Assembly (NCBI GenBank): GCA_002928875.1
Contig: PERO01000008.1
Span: 1-64,000 of the forward strand
DNA: 64,000 nucleotides
Reading direction: 5' to 3'
From: Methylobacterium sp.
GTDB lineage: Bacteria > Pseudomonadota > Alphaproteobacteria > Rhizobiales > Beijerinckiaceae
Below are positions 17,583 through 26,746 of this stretch, piece by piece (positions within the stretch are counted from its first letter, which is position 1; the number at the start of each line of letters is the position of its first letter). The notes below the pieces were generated by a model, which was given only the letters and a program-made list of their open reading frames with translations, did no database searches and was not told the DNA's origin. A program made the translations under genes and the position numbers.

Positions 17583-20261
17583 ATGCCAAACCCGAATGAG
17601 CGAATGCGCGACGACCTGACCCGCACCAGCGGTGCGGAAGCGTCGCATCGAGCCCTCGGCCTGCGCTACCATCGCACGGCCCTGTCGCTGTTCGTGGAAC
17701 GGCTGCTGCCGCTGCTTGTCGGGCCGTTCTCGCTGGTCCTGCTGTTCGTGGCGCTGGCCTGGACCGGCTGGCCCGCCCTGCTGGAGCCGCTGGGTCGCGC
17801 GATCCTCGCGGCCGCCTTCGCGATCGGGCTCGCCGCCCTGTCCTTCCCGCTCATCCGCTTCCGCCTGCCCACCATGGTGGAGGTGGACAAGCGCCTCGAT
17901 CTTTCCCGCCCCGAGATGCATCGCCCGCTGGCGACCCTGACCGACCAGCCGCCGCCCGGCACGGACCCGGTGGCGCTCGCGGTCTGGGAGGCGCATCAGG
18001 CGCGGGCCCGCGCGGCGCTCGATCGCCTCGAAGCCACGCCCGGCGATGCGCGCCTGCGCTGGCGCGACCCGCTCGCCTTGCGCGTCGTCGCGCCTCTGGC
18101 CCTGGTGGCGGCCGCCTTCATGGCCGGGGATGAACGGCAGGCCCGCCTCGCGGCCGCCTTCGATTTCTCGACGCCCCTCACACCACCCGTGCCGCCGCGC
18201 CTCGATGCCTGGATCGATCCGCCGGCCTATACGGGCCGCCCGCCGATCTTCCTCACCGGTGCGGTGACGCTGCAGCCCGGCGAGGCCGTGCGCGCGCCGG
18301 TCGGCTCCATCCTCACCGTCCGCACCACGCGCAGCAACGGCGCGTCGCCGGATGCCTCCGGCCCGGTGATGCTGCAGCATGGCGCGGGGCTCGAACCGGT
18401 CAAGGAAGCCAGCGCGCCGGCCGGCCAGCCCGAGCCGAATCCCGCCGCCCGGCCCGCCATCGAAACCCTGCGGCGCACCATCACCGGCAATGACCTGCTG
18501 ACGATCACCCGCGACGGGCGCACGCTCGCGCAAATCCCGCTGGCCGTGATCCCGGACCGTCCGCCCGTGGTCGAACTCACCGAGGCCCGCGCCGAGAGCG
18601 CATCCGCCGAACGGCAGGCGCCGGGCGGGATCCGCCTCGCCTATACGCTCGACGACGATTACGGCATCGCCAAGGGCGAGATCGTGATGGAGCGCGCGGC
18701 CAATCCCCGCCCCGGCCATGCGGCGCGCACCTTGTACCCCGCGCCGCGCGCCGACCTGCCCCTGCGCCTCGGCCAGGGCGAAACCACCGTGCCGACCGAG
18801 GATCACCCCTGGGCCGGCGAGGAGGTGACGATCCGCATCCGCGTCGAGGACGATATCGGCCAGCGGGGCGAGAGCGAACCCCGCACCTTGCGCCTGCCGC
18901 AGAAGCCGTTCTCGCATCCGCTGGCGCGCGCGCTGGTGGAACAGCGCCGCAACCTCGTCTTCGCGCCCGATTTCAAGCAGGATGTGGTGTTTGCGCTCGA
19001 TGCCCTGCTCTTCGAGCCGGAACGCTTCACGCCCAATGTCGGCGAATACATGATGCTCGACAGCCTGCGCCAGGGCATCCGCTCCGCGCGCGGGGATGAC
19101 GCGTTGAAGGAGATGGTCGACCGCATCTGGGAAGTCGCGCTCTATCTCGAGAATGGCGACATGACCGAAGCCGAGCGCCGCCTGCGCGAGGCCGAGCAGC
19201 GCCTGCGCGAGGCCCTGGAGCGCGAGGCGCCGCCGAACGAAATTCGCCGCCTCACGCAGGAATTGCGCCGCGCCATGGAGGAATTCCTGCGCGAATTCGC
19301 CGAGCGCGCCCTACGCGACCGCGACCAGAACGCGCAGGATCGCTCGCCGGTGAACCCGGAACGCTTCCTCACCCAGCGCGACCTGCAGGACATGCTGCGC
19401 AAGATCGAGGAGATGGCCCGCTCCGGCAACATGGCGGAAGCCCGCCGGATGCTCGAGGAACTCCGCCAGCTGATGGAAAACCTGCGCTCCGCGCGGCGCC
19501 AGCAGGCCGATCCGCGGATGCAGGAACTCGGTCGGCAGATCGAGGAGCTGGATCGCCTGCAGCGCGAGCAGCGCGACCTCCGGGATCGCACCTTCCGGCA
19601 AGGCCAGCAGCAGCGCCAGCAACAGGGTCAACAGGGCCAGCGGCAGCAGGGCCAGCAAGGTCAGCGCCAGCAGGGCCAGCGCGGCCAGCAGGGGCAGCAA
19701 GGTCAGCAGGGTGGCGAACAGGGCGAGATGACCGAGCAGCAATTGCGCGACATGCAGCAGGCCCTGCGCGACCGCCTGCAGCAATTGCGTGACCGTCTGC
19801 GCGAGCGCGGCATGCAGGAAGGCGAAGGCTTCGGCGAGGCCGACCAGGGCATGGGCGATGCCGAGGGACAGCTCGGCCAGGGCCAGCCCGGCCAGGCGAC
19901 CGAGGGGCAGCAGCGCGCGCTCGATGGCCTCGGCAAGGCCGCCGAGGGCATGGCGCAGCAGCTTCAGCAGCAGATGGGCGAGAATCCCGGCGAGGGCGAG
20001 GGCGACGGGCCGGGCGAACCCGGTCCCGGCAATCGCGGTCGGGCCGAGAACCGCACCGATCCGCTGGGCCGCCCGCAGGCGAACCAGCGCCGTGATGTGG
20101 AGGATGGCAACCGCTTCGACGTGCCCGACCGCGATTCGCTGCAGGGCTCGATCAGCGAGCGCGCCGAGCGGGTCTTGCGCGAATTGCGCAAGCGCCTCGG
20201 CGAATTCGAGCGCCCGCGCGAGGAACTCGAATATCTCGAGAGATTGCTGCGCCAGCGCTGA
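17583..20261 (+). CDS. TIGR02302 family protein (DUF4175), Gln-rich
   Basis: 892 residues. Hydrophobic segments near 36-90 and 176-194 form the N-terminal membrane part, followed by a large periplasmic or soluble region rich in Arg/Glu helices (likely coiled coil, about 500-670) and a low-complexity QQGQ/RQQGQ tract near 675-720. This matches TIGR02302, found downstream of lysA in Hyphomicrobiales; its function is unknown. The Gln tract is encoded by imperfect tandem repeats of a cagcagggc-like unit around 19600-19720, which could vary in length between strains. Confidence 0.88.
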   Translation: MPNPNERMRDDLTRTSGAEASHRALGLRYHRTALSLFVERLLPLLVGPFSLVLLFVALAWTGWPALLEPLGRAILAAAFAIGLAALSFPLIRFRLPTMVEVDKRLDLSRPEMHRPLATLTDQPPPGTDPVALAVWEAHQARARAALDRLEATPGDARLRWRDPLALRVVAPLALVAAAFMAGDERQARLAAAFDFSTPLTPPVPPRLDAWIDPPAYTGRPPIFLTGAVTLQPGEAVRAPVGSILTVRTTRSNGASPDASGPVMLQHGAGLEPVKEASAPAGQPEPNPAARPAIETLRRTITGNDLLTITRDGRTLAQIPLAVIPDRPPVVELTEARAESASAERQAPGGIRLAYTLDDDYGIAKGEIVMERAANPRPGHAARTLYPAPRADLPLRLGQGETTVPTEDHPWAGEEVTIRIRVEDDIGQRGESEPRTLRLPQKPFSHPLARALVEQRRNLVFAPDFKQDVVFALDALLFEPERFTPNVGEYMMLDSLRQGIRSARGDDALKEMVDRIWEVALYLENGDMTEAERRLREAEQRLREALEREAPPNEIRRLTQELRRAMEEFLREFAERALRDRDQNAQDRSPVNPERFLTQRDLQDMLRKIEEMARSGNMAEARRMLEELRQLMENLRSARRQQADPRMQELGRQIEELDRLQREQRDLRDRTFRQGQQQRQQQGQQGQRQQGQQGQRQQGQRGQQGQQGQQGGEQGEMTEQQLRDMQQALRDRLQQLRDRLRERGMQEGEGFGEADQGMGDAEGQLGQGQPGQATEGQQRALDGLGKAAEGMAQQLQQQMGENPGEGEGDGPGEPGPGNRGRAENRTDPLGRPQANQRRDVEDGNRFDVPDRDSLQGSISERAERVLRELRKRLGEFERPREELEYLERLLRQR

Positions 20262-20362
20262 CGGCGCGCGAAGACAGGAGCCGAGGCGCGACGATTTCGC
20301 ATCGCGCCCTTTCGCGTTCCGGGCGCTATCTCTAGAAGGCAAGGAGCGCCGGAGGACCCGAC

Positions 20363-20542
20363 ATGACCATGGTGATGAACATCTCGATCGCGGCGGTGGC
20401 CGTGGTGCTCTTCCTCGGGTTGTTCAACATGCTCCGGGGCGGTTCGCCCAATCGCTCGCAGCAATTGATGCGCTGGCGCGTCATCCTGCAATTCGCGGCC
20501 ATCGTCATCATGATGGGCGTCCTGTATTTCAAGCAGGGCTGA
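20363..20542 (+). CDS. Twin transmembrane protein, 59 residues
   Basis: A small protein with two helices (about 6-23 and 40-55) separated by the polar turn RGGSPNRSQQLMRW. This is the short twin-transmembrane/HIG1-like protein that precedes the cobalamin adenosyltransferase gene in Hyphomicrobiales. HIG1-type proteins associate with respiratory complexes in other lineages; function here is unproven. A ribosome binding site GGAGGA lies at 20351-20356. Confidence 0.85.
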   Translation: MTMVMNISIAAVAVVLFLGLFNMLRGGSPNRSQQLMRWRVILQFAAIVIMMGVLYFKQG

Positions 20543-20641
20543 GGCGGCTGCGGGCTCGGATACCCGTGCGAGCGGCCAGCGGCCAAAAGCCGCCGCGAGT
20601 TTCCGCTTGAAATCCGCCGGCTTTGCCCCACAACCGAAGGC

Positions 20642-21232
20642 ATGGTCAGACTCAATCGCATCTACACCAAAACCGGCGACGACGGCACCACGGGCCTCGG
20701 CGATGGCTCCCGAGTCCTGAAATACGATCTGCGCGTCGAAAGCTACGGCGCAGTGGACGAGGCGAATGCCACGATCGGCCTCGCGCGGCTCCACACCGCG
20801 AGCGAACCGGAGGTGGACGCGATTCTCGCGCGCATCCAGAACGATCTCTTCGATCTCGGCGCGGATCTCTGCACGCCGGAGACGGGGCAGGATCTCGGCT
20901 ACGAGCCCTTGCGCATCGTCGAGGCCCAGGTCGAGCGGCTGGAGGCGGAAATCGACGCGATGAACGCCCGGCTGAAGCCGCTGAAGAGCTTCATCCTGCC
21001 CGGCGGCTCGCCCGCTTCGGCCTATCTCCATCTCGCGCGCACCACGGTGCGGCGCGCCGAGCGGACGATGGTGCAGCTCTCCGGCAAGAAGGGCGAGAGC
21101 GTCAGCGGCCCCGCGCTTCGCTACATGAACCGCCTCTCCGACCTGCTCTTCGTGCTGGGCCGGGTGACGAATGCCGACGGCACGAAGGATGTGCTGTGGG
21201 TGCCGGGGCTGACACGCGGCGAAACGCCTTGA
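20642..21232 (+). CDS. Corrinoid adenosyltransferase, PduO type
   Basis: 196 residues. It transfers adenosyl from ATP to cob(I)alamin. The N-terminal ATP-binding motif YTKTGDDGTTGLGDG (8-22), SYGAVDEANA and the C-terminal RRAER and NRLSDLLF motifs are intact. Adenosylcobalamin is needed for methylmalonyl-CoA mutase, which fits the acyl-CoA oxidation genes nearby. No cobalamin riboswitch is visible upstream. Confidence 0.95.
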   Translation: MVRLNRIYTKTGDDGTTGLGDGSRVLKYDLRVESYGAVDEANATIGLARLHTASEPEVDAILARIQNDLFDLGADLCTPETGQDLGYEPLRIVEAQVERLEAEIDAMNARLKPLKSFILPGGSPASAYLHLARTTVRRAERTMVQLSGKKGESVSGPALRYMNRLSDLLFVLGRVTNADGTKDVLWVPGLTRGETP

Positions 21233-21334
21233 AGCACGGCGGATAACCGCCGATCACAACCCCGTTTATCGGCGTGACAGCGCCGGAGCCGCTTGGTATA
21301 CCACGCGACCGGCCGAAATGGGGCATCGTCTTGT

Positions 21335-21367
21335 TTGACGCCGCAAATTAGTTCATACATAAACTAA
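21335..21367 (+). promoter_or_regulatory. Putative promoter and palindromic operator upstream of etfBA
   Basis: A -35-like TTGACG (21335-21340) is followed by the palindrome TTAGTT-N8-AACTAA (21348-21367), which would overlap the -10 region. The geometry suggests repression by a dimeric regulator, perhaps a TetR-type fatty-acid regulator. No regulator gene is adjacent. The -10 hexamer is poor (TACATA), so the promoter call is tentative. Confidence 0.5.
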
Positions 21368-21449
21368 ATGGAGGCCAGGACCCTCGGGTAACCCGGCCTT
21401 CGGGATGGAACAGAGCGGCCAAAGCGCCGCGGGGAAGCAGGGCCGCGCC

Positions 21450-22199
21450 ATGAAAATTCTGGTGCCCGTGAAGCGGGTGGTCGATTACAACGTGAAGATC
21501 CGCGTGAAGCCGGATGGCTCGGGCGTGGATCTCGCGAACGTCAAGATGAGCATGAACCCGTTCGACGAAATCGCCGTCGAGGAGGCCCTGCGCATCAAGG
21601 AAGCGGGCAAGGCGACCGAGGTGGTGCTGGTCTCGATCGGCCCGGCGGGCGCGGCGGAGACGATCCGCACCGGCCTCGCCATGGGTGCCGATCGCGGCAT
21701 TCTCGTGAAGACCGACGCCACCGTCGAACCCCTCGCCGTCGCAAAGCTGCTGAAGGCCGTGATCGGCAACGAGGCGCCCGGCCTCGTCATCATGGGCAAG
21801 CAGGCGATCGACGACGACATGAACGCCACCGGCCAGATGCTCGGCGCGCTGCTCGGCTGGCCGCAGGGCACCTTTGCCTCGAAGGTGGAGATCACCGGCG
21901 AGGGCGTGAACGTGACGCGCGAAGTGGATGGCGGGTTGCAGACCGTGGCGCTCGCGATGCCGGCGATCGTGACGACCGACCTGCGCCTCAACGAGCCGCG
22001 TTATGCCTCGCTGCCGAACATCATGAAGGCGAAGAAGAAGCCGCTCGACGAAACCTCTCCGGAGGCGCTCGGCGTCGATATCGCGCCGCGCCTCGAGGTG
22101 GTGAAGACCACCGAGCCCGCGACCCGCAAGGCGGGCGTGAAAGTGGCCTCGGTGCCCGAACTCGTCCAGAAGCTCAAGACCGAAGCGGGAGTGATCTGA
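21450..22199 (+). CDS. etfB: Electron transfer flavoprotein subunit beta
   Basis: 249 residues, starting [20 protein letters not shown] as in the FixA/EtfB family. It holds AMP and forms the ETF heterodimer with EtfA, passing electrons from acyl-CoA dehydrogenases to ETF-quinone oxidoreductase. The recognition loop near [20 protein letters not shown] is present. The longer frame upstream of 21450 is not typical. Stop and etfA start are separated by one base. Confidence 0.96.
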   Translation: MKILVPVKRVVDYNVKIRVKPDGSGVDLANVKMSMNPFDEIAVEEALRIKEAGKATEVVLVSIGPAGAAETIRTGLAMGADRGILVKTDATVEPLAVAKLLKAVIGNEAPGLVIMGKQAIDDDMNATGQMLGALLGWPQGTFASKVEITGEGVNVTREVDGGLQTVALAMPAIVTTDLRLNEPRYASLPNIMKAKKKPLDETSPEALGVDIAPRLEVVKTTEPATRKAGVKVASVPELVQKLKTEAGVI

Positions 22200-22200
22200 C

Positions 22201-23133
22201 ATGGCCGCGCTTGTTGTTGCCGAACACACCCATTCCGCGCTGAACGAGGCGACGCACAAGGCCGTGAGCGCGGCGAGCGCGCTCGGCGGCCCGGTGCATG
22301 TGCTGGTGGCCGGCCAGAATGCCGGGGCCGCCGCTGCGGCCGCCGGGCAAATCGCCGGAGTCGCCAAGGTGCTCCATGCCGATGGCGCGGAATACGCCCA
22401 TCAGCTCGCGGAGCCTGTTGCGGCGCTCATCGTGAGCCTCGCCGGGAGCTATGACGCGATCGTCTTCCCCGCCACCGCCAATGGCAAGAACATCGCCCCG
22501 CGCGTGGCGGCCCTGCTCGATGTGCAGGTGATCTCGGGCGTGACGAAAGTGCTCGGCCCGGACACCTTCGAGCGACCGATCTACGCGGGCAATGCCATCC
22601 AGACCGTGAAATCGAAGGACGCGAAGAAGGTCTTCTCGATCATGACCGCGAGCTTCCAGGCCGCCGGAACCGGCGGTTCCGCTGCGGTGGAGATGGTCGC
22701 GGGTGCGGGCGCGACGCCCGGCTCCCGGTTCGTTTCTGAGGAAGTCTCGAAGTCGGATCGCCCCGAACTCGCTTCGGCGAAGATCGTCGTCTCGGGCGGG
22801 CGCGCGCTGGCTTCCGCCGAGAACTTCAAGACCTACATCGAGCCGCTCGCCGACAAGCTCGGCGCGGCGGTGGGCGCCTCCCGTGCGGCCGTGGATGCGG
22901 GCTATGCCCCGAATGACTGGCAGGTCGGCCAGACCGGCAAGGTGGTGGCGCCGGCGCTCTACATCGCGGCGGGCATTTCCGGCGCGATCCAGCATCTCGC
23001 GGGCATGAAGGATTCCAAGGTGATCGTGGCGATCAACAAGGATGCCGAGGCGCCGATCTTCCAGGTCGCGGATTACGGCCTCGTGGGCGATCTCTTCACG
23101 GTGCTGCCGGAACTGACGAAGGAACTCGGCTGA
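22201..23133 (+). CDS. etfA: Electron transfer flavoprotein subunit alpha
   Basis: 310 residues. The C-terminal FAD-binding domain shows [19 protein letters not shown], then [18 protein letters not shown], the signature of EtfA. It forms ETF with the preceding gene product. A strong hairpin terminator follows at 23171. Confidence 0.97.
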   Translation: MAALVVAEHTHSALNEATHKAVSAASALGGPVHVLVAGQNAGAAAAAAGQIAGVAKVLHADGAEYAHQLAEPVAALIVSLAGSYDAIVFPATANGKNIAPRVAALLDVQVISGVTKVLGPDTFERPIYAGNAIQTVKSKDAKKVFSIMTASFQAAGTGGSAAVEMVAGAGATPGSRFVSEEVSKSDRPELASAKIVVSGGRALASAENFKTYIEPLADKLGAAVGASRAAVDAGYAPNDWQVGQTGKVVAPALYIAAGISGAIQHLAGMKDSKVIVAINKDAEAPIFQVADYGLVGDLFTVLPELTKELG

Positions 23134-23170
23134 GGAAATTCCTCTCCGTCCCGGCCGGCGAAAAAAACGG

Positions 23171-23209
23171 AAAACGCATGCGAAGCACCCGCCTCGCATG
23201 CGTTTTTTC
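23171..23209 (+). terminator. Rho-independent terminator after etfBA
   Basis: AAAACGCATGCGA (23171-23183) pairs with TCGCATGCGTTTT (23194-23206), a perfect 13-base stem with a 10-base loop, followed by further T residues. It ends the etfBA transcript and separates it from hbd. Confidence 0.85.
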
Positions 23210-23324
23210 TTGAGGAAAAGGAAACTCTGTCGCCGATCTTCGCGTCCTGCTCTTGAGGATGCGCGAGGGAGGATTAAACTCGCGGCTCGCGGGGTTTTTC
23301 CAAAGAGCGGAACACGGGACCATC

Positions 23325-24206
23325 ATGGCGGGCGGCATCAGCAAGATCGGCATCATCGGCGCGGGGCAGATGGGCAGCGGCATCGCGCATGTCGCGGCGC
23401 TTTCGGGCTATCATGTGATGCTGCATGACGTCTCGGAGGAGCGAATCCAGTCCGGCCTCGCCACGATCAACGGCAACATGGCCCGGCAGGTGGCGAAGGC
23501 GACGATCTCGGAGGAGGCCCGCCAGGGCGCGCTCTCGCGCATTCTCGCCGCCAACGAAGCCGCCGATCTCGGCGATTGCGACCTCGTGATCGAGGCCGCG
23601 ACCGAGAACGAGGAGGTCAAGCGGAAAATCTTCTCGGGCGTGACGCGGCATCTGAAATCCGATGCCATCGTCGCCTCGAACACCTCGTCGATCTCCATCA
23701 CGCGGCTCGCGGCCTCCACGGATCGGCCGGAGCAGTTCATCGGCATCCATTTCATGAACCCCGTGCCGGTGATGCAGCTCGTGGAGCTGATCCGCGGCAT
23801 CGCCACCGACGACAAGACCTACACCCGCGCGAATGATTTCGTGCAAAGCCTCGGCAAGACCGTGACGGTGAGCGAGGATTTCCCGGCCTTCATCGTCAAC
23901 CGCATCCTGCTGCCGATGATCAACGAGGCGATCTACACGCTCTACGAGGGCGTGGGCAGCGTGGAGGCCATCGACACCGCGATGCGGCTGGGCGCGAACC
24001 ACCCCATGGGCCCGCTGCAGCTCGCGGATTTCATCGGGTTGGACACCTGCCTCTCCATCATGCAGGTGCTGCACGATGGCCTCGCGGATTCGAAATACCG
24101 CCCCTGCCCGCTTCTGGTGAAATATGTCGAGGCCGGCTGGCTGGGCCGCAAGACCAAGCGCGGGTTCTATGATTATCGCGGCGAGAAGCCCGTGCCGACG
24201 CGGTGA
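23325..24206 (+). CDS. hbd: 3-hydroxybutyryl-CoA dehydrogenase
   Basis: 293 residues. The N-terminal Rossmann motif GAGQMGSGIAH binds NAD(P); the catalytic His lies in GIHFMNPVPVM with the following Glu, and C-terminal helices form the dimer. It interconverts acetoacetyl-CoA and 3-hydroxybutyryl-CoA in butanoate/PHB metabolism. ATG 23325 is chosen because the Rossmann motif then starts at the normal distance. The AT-rich SIR2-like gene follows after 29 bases. Confidence 0.94.
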   Translation: MAGGISKIGIIGAGQMGSGIAHVAALSGYHVMLHDVSEERIQSGLATINGNMARQVAKATISEEARQGALSRILAANEAADLGDCDLVIEAATENEEVKRKIFSGVTRHLKSDAIVASNTSSISITRLAASTDRPEQFIGIHFMNPVPVMQLVELIRGIATDDKTYTRANDFVQSLGKTVTVSEDFPAFIVNRILLPMINEAIYTLYEGVGSVEAIDTAMRLGANHPMGPLQLADFIGLDTCLSIMQVLHDGLADSKYRPCPLLVKYVEAGWLGRKTKRGFYDYRGEKPVPTR

Positions 24207-24235
24207 GTTACTAATCCAAGACTTTAGCGCTTCCT

Positions 24236-25297
24236 ATGCATCAAGCAACAAAAACACTTTTCATAATCGGAGCAGGCTCGGGCGTAGATATTTCTATGCC
24301 GCTAGGCAGTGATTTAGCCAGTATAATTCACGACAAGTGCAGCGTTAGGTTCAGTCATGAGGCTCGCAATGTTATTGGAGGCGACCGTGACCTATTTGGG
24401 CATATGGCGAGGAGCGGCCGAAATATAAGTGAATATATAAGCCATGCAGCGATCATACAAAGAGGTTTATATTCACAAAAATCAATCGATACTTTCCTAG
24501 ATATGCATCGAGACAATGCAGACGTTGTTTCATACGGAAAGCACTGCATCGCAAAATCGATTATTGAGGCGGAACACGAATGCAAGATATACAAATCAAT
24601 CAATTGGAATGATGGCTACCTAAACCTCGGCGCCCTCAAAAACAGTTGGCTCCTAAAAATATTGAATATTCTTTGCGAACATAGGCAAAAGGAAAATTTC
24701 AAAGAAAATCTTAGAAATTTTAGCTTCATCACGTTTAATTACGATAGATGTCTAGAATATTTCTTGTTTTATGGAATAAAACAGGCGCTTAACATAGATG
24801 ATACAAAATGTCGGGACATTTTTTCGGCAATTGAAATTCTTCACCCCTATGGCTTGCTGGGAGAACTGCCTGAAATATCCCCTCAAATGGGGTTTTTACC
24901 GTTTGGCGGCAGAAACGAGCAATATAAAAACCAATATGACTTAACGCAAAGCGCCGATCGGATACGTCTCTATACAGAGCAGGCAGAAACTGACGTTGCA
25001 GAAAGGTCGAAGGCACTAACTGCTGCTGCTGACAGGATTATATTCTTGGGGTTCGGTTTTCACGCACAAAATCTAGAATTTATCAGACCTAGCACACCCC
25101 CAGTAGTAAGAAAGATTTATGCTACCACAGTCGGATTTGAGGGCGAATCTCTTGATCTTCTTAGATCAAATGTAACAAGTTGCTTTAGGGCATCGGCTAA
25201 TGATGATCCACAGCAGCACTTTATGCTTTCGATTAACTTGATCAATTCAGGCTGCTTCAAACTTCTTGATGACCTGAGCTACGCACTCACTTCCTAG
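24236..25297 (+). CDS. SIR2-like domain protein, AT-rich insertion
   Basis: 353 residues. Features of the SIR2-like (SIR2_2/DUF4917-type) group are visible: N-terminal GAGSGVD nucleotide-binding loop, FITFNYDRCLEYFL, the HPYG segment whose His would be the NADase active-site residue, and FLGFGFHAQN near the C-terminus. SIR2-like proteins in several phage-defence systems degrade NAD+ to stop phage growth. No second gene accompanies it, so if it is a defence protein it acts alone. The gene is much more AT-rich than hbd and the HNH gene beside it. No convincing ribosome binding site precedes the ATG. Confidence 0.75.
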   Translation: MHQATKTLFIIGAGSGVDISMPLGSDLASIIHDKCSVRFSHEARNVIGGDRDLFGHMARSGRNISEYISHAAIIQRGLYSQKSIDTFLDMHRDNADVVSYGKHCIAKSIIEAEHECKIYKSINWNDGYLNLGALKNSWLLKILNILCEHRQKENFKENLRNFSFITFNYDRCLEYFLFYGIKQALNIDDTKCRDIFSAIEILHPYGLLGELPEISPQMGFLPFGGRNEQYKNQYDLTQSADRIRLYTEQAETDVAERSKALTAAADRIIFLGFGFHAQNLEFIRPSTPPVVRKIYATTVGFEGESLDLLRSNVTSCFRASANDDPQQHFMLSINLINSGCFKLLDDLSYALTS

Positions 25298-25326
25298 AGC
25301 AAAGCAAGGCGGCTGCCGGAGCCCCC

Positions 25327-25482
25327 ATGCCCACACGCCGCCACCTCCTCGCCGCCCGGCCTGCTCTGGCTGCCGCACCGGCGCTCGCGTGAGAACCCCA
25401 TGCGCCTCATGCCGCATCGTTCGAGCGGCTGAGCCAGCCGGGGCGGATCGAGACGCCCCGCCACGATGCCGCAGGGCGGTGA
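25327..25482 (+). pseudogene. Possible remnant of a small Tat-exported protein
   Basis: ATG at 25327 opens a frame encoding MPTRRHLLAARPAL then AAAPALA, which looks like a twin-arginine signal peptide ending in an AxA cleavage site, but TGA follows at 25390-25392. The same frame then stays open for 29 more codons (EPHAPHAASFERLSQPGR...) to a TGA at 25480. One nonsense change would explain it. No homologue is recognised, so this is tentative. Confidence 0.3.
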
Positions 25483-25622
25483 ACCCGCCACCCCTTCACA
25501 ACGTTGTCGCAGAACCCCTACACTAAGGGAAGCGAGCCAGGGGGCTCGATTCGCGTGGAAGTGCGAACGCGTTGAACCGGGACACCTCGGCGAGCCTGCA
25601 AGATGGCACGGAGGTTTGTCGC

Positions 25623-26216
25623 GTGAATGCCCAGCTTCCTGTGAGTTCGATCCGCTCGATCCCGGCGCTGCCGCCGCTCGAGACCTGCCCGGCGCTGGTT
25701 CTGAATGCCGATTACCGGCCCCTCTCCTATTATCCGCTCTCGCTCTGGTGCTGGCAGGATGCCGTGCGCGCGGTGTTCCTCGACCGGGTGAACATCGTCT
25801 CGGAATACGAGCGGGAGGTGACGAGCCCCTCCTTCTCCATGCGCCTGCCCTCGGTGGTGTCGCTGAAGAGCTACGTGAAGCCCAGCCGCACGCCGGCCTT
25901 TACGCGGTTCAACGTGTTCCTGCGCGACCGCTTCACCTGCCAGTATTGCGGCGCCAAGGAGGACCTGACCTTCGATCACGTCATCCCGCGCTCGAAGGGC
26001 GGCATGACGACGTGGGAGAATGTCGTCACCGCCTGCTCGCCCTGCAACCTGCGGAAAGGCGACAAGCTGCCCGACCAGGTGGAGATGTTCCCCTTCCAGC
26101 GGCCCTTCGCGCCGGATGTGCAGGATCTGCACTCCAACGGCCGGCTCTTCCCGCCGAACTACCTGCATGAGAGCTGGATCGACTATCTCTACTGGGATAC
26201 GGAACTCGATCCGTAA
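25623..26216 (+). CDS. HNH endonuclease
   Basis: 197 residues. The zinc-ribbon and HNH motif is clear: CQYCGAKEDLTFDHVIPRSKGG, then ENVVTACSPCNLRKGD, giving two CxxC pairs around the DH...N...C core. This chromosomal HNH protein is widely conserved in alphaproteobacteria and its role is not known. The GTG start at 25623 has a GGAGG eight bases upstream, far better than the upstream TTG at 25572. Convergent with dsbB. Confidence 0.9.
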   Translation: MNAQLPVSSIRSIPALPPLETCPALVLNADYRPLSYYPLSLWCWQDAVRAVFLDRVNIVSEYEREVTSPSFSMRLPSVVSLKSYVKPSRTPAFTRFNVFLRDRFTCQYCGAKEDLTFDHVIPRSKGGMTTWENVVTACSPCNLRKGDKLPDQVEMFPFQRPFAPDVQDLHSNGRLFPPNYLHESWIDYLYWDTELDP

Positions 26217-26231
26217 ATCACATCCGCCCGA

Positions 26232-26738
26232 TTACATGCGGCTGGAGGCGGCGCGCAGCCCGAGCAGCATCAGCAGCAGCGAGATCGCCGCGTTCCAGCC
26301 CGCGAAGCTCAGGCCCACAAAGCGCCACGGCGCGCTGGTGCAGGAGACGGCGCGGGCCGTATCAAGGCTCTTCGCGAAATCCAGCGCGCTCGCCGGGCCG
26401 GAGAAGATCCGTCCGCCGCAATCCGCAGGGCCGGCCCAGAATTTCCACTCCACGCCGGCATGATAGAGCCCCAGCGCCAGCGATCCGGCGAAGGTGAGCG
26501 CCACCAGCGCACCGAGCGGCCGGCGCAGGCTCGCGCCCTCCTCGCGCGCATGCGCCACGAGGCCGAGCACGATCAGCGGGATGCCGAGATAATACGGCCA
26601 GCGCTGCCAGAGGCACAGCTTGCAGGGGATGTAGCCCAGCGCCAGTTCGAAGAACCAGGCCGCGCTGATCGCGAAAAACGCCAGCGCCAAAGCCACCGAC
26701 AGCGCGCCCTCGCGACGATCATAGCCGATGCGCAGCAT
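26232..26738 (-). CDS. Disulfide bond formation protein DsbB
   Basis: 168 residues with four predicted transmembrane helices. The first periplasmic loop has the CxxC pair (YIPCKLCLWQRWPY) and the second loop carries two cysteines (AGPADCGG and AVSCTSAPW), as needed to reoxidise DsbA and pass electrons to quinone. Eight bases separate it from the YqaA-like gene upstream on the same strand, so they are probably one operon. Confidence 0.9.
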   Translation of the reverse strand: MLRIGYDRREGALSVALALAFFAISAAWFFELALGYIPCKLCLWQRWPYYLGIPLIVLGLVAHAREEGASLRRPLGALVALTFAGSLALGLYHAGVEWKFWAGPADCGGRIFSGPASALDFAKSLDTARAVSCTSAPWRFVGLSFAGWNAAISLLLMLLGLRAASSRM

Positions 26739-26746
26739 GCTTCACC

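Noticed and set aside
17247-18917. 556-residue open frame on the minus strand
   Set aside because: Antisense to lysA and the TIGR02302 gene; low-complexity Gly/Arg sequence and no ribosome binding site.
19600-19720. Possible CRISPR or tandem-repeat locus
   Set aside because: The repeats are in frame within the TIGR02302 gene and encode its Gln-rich tract; there are no spacers. I found no CRISPR array elsewhere in the window.
20543-20641. Cobalamin riboswitch before the adenosyltransferase gene
   Set aside because: The gap is only about 100 bases and shows no B12-box sequence.
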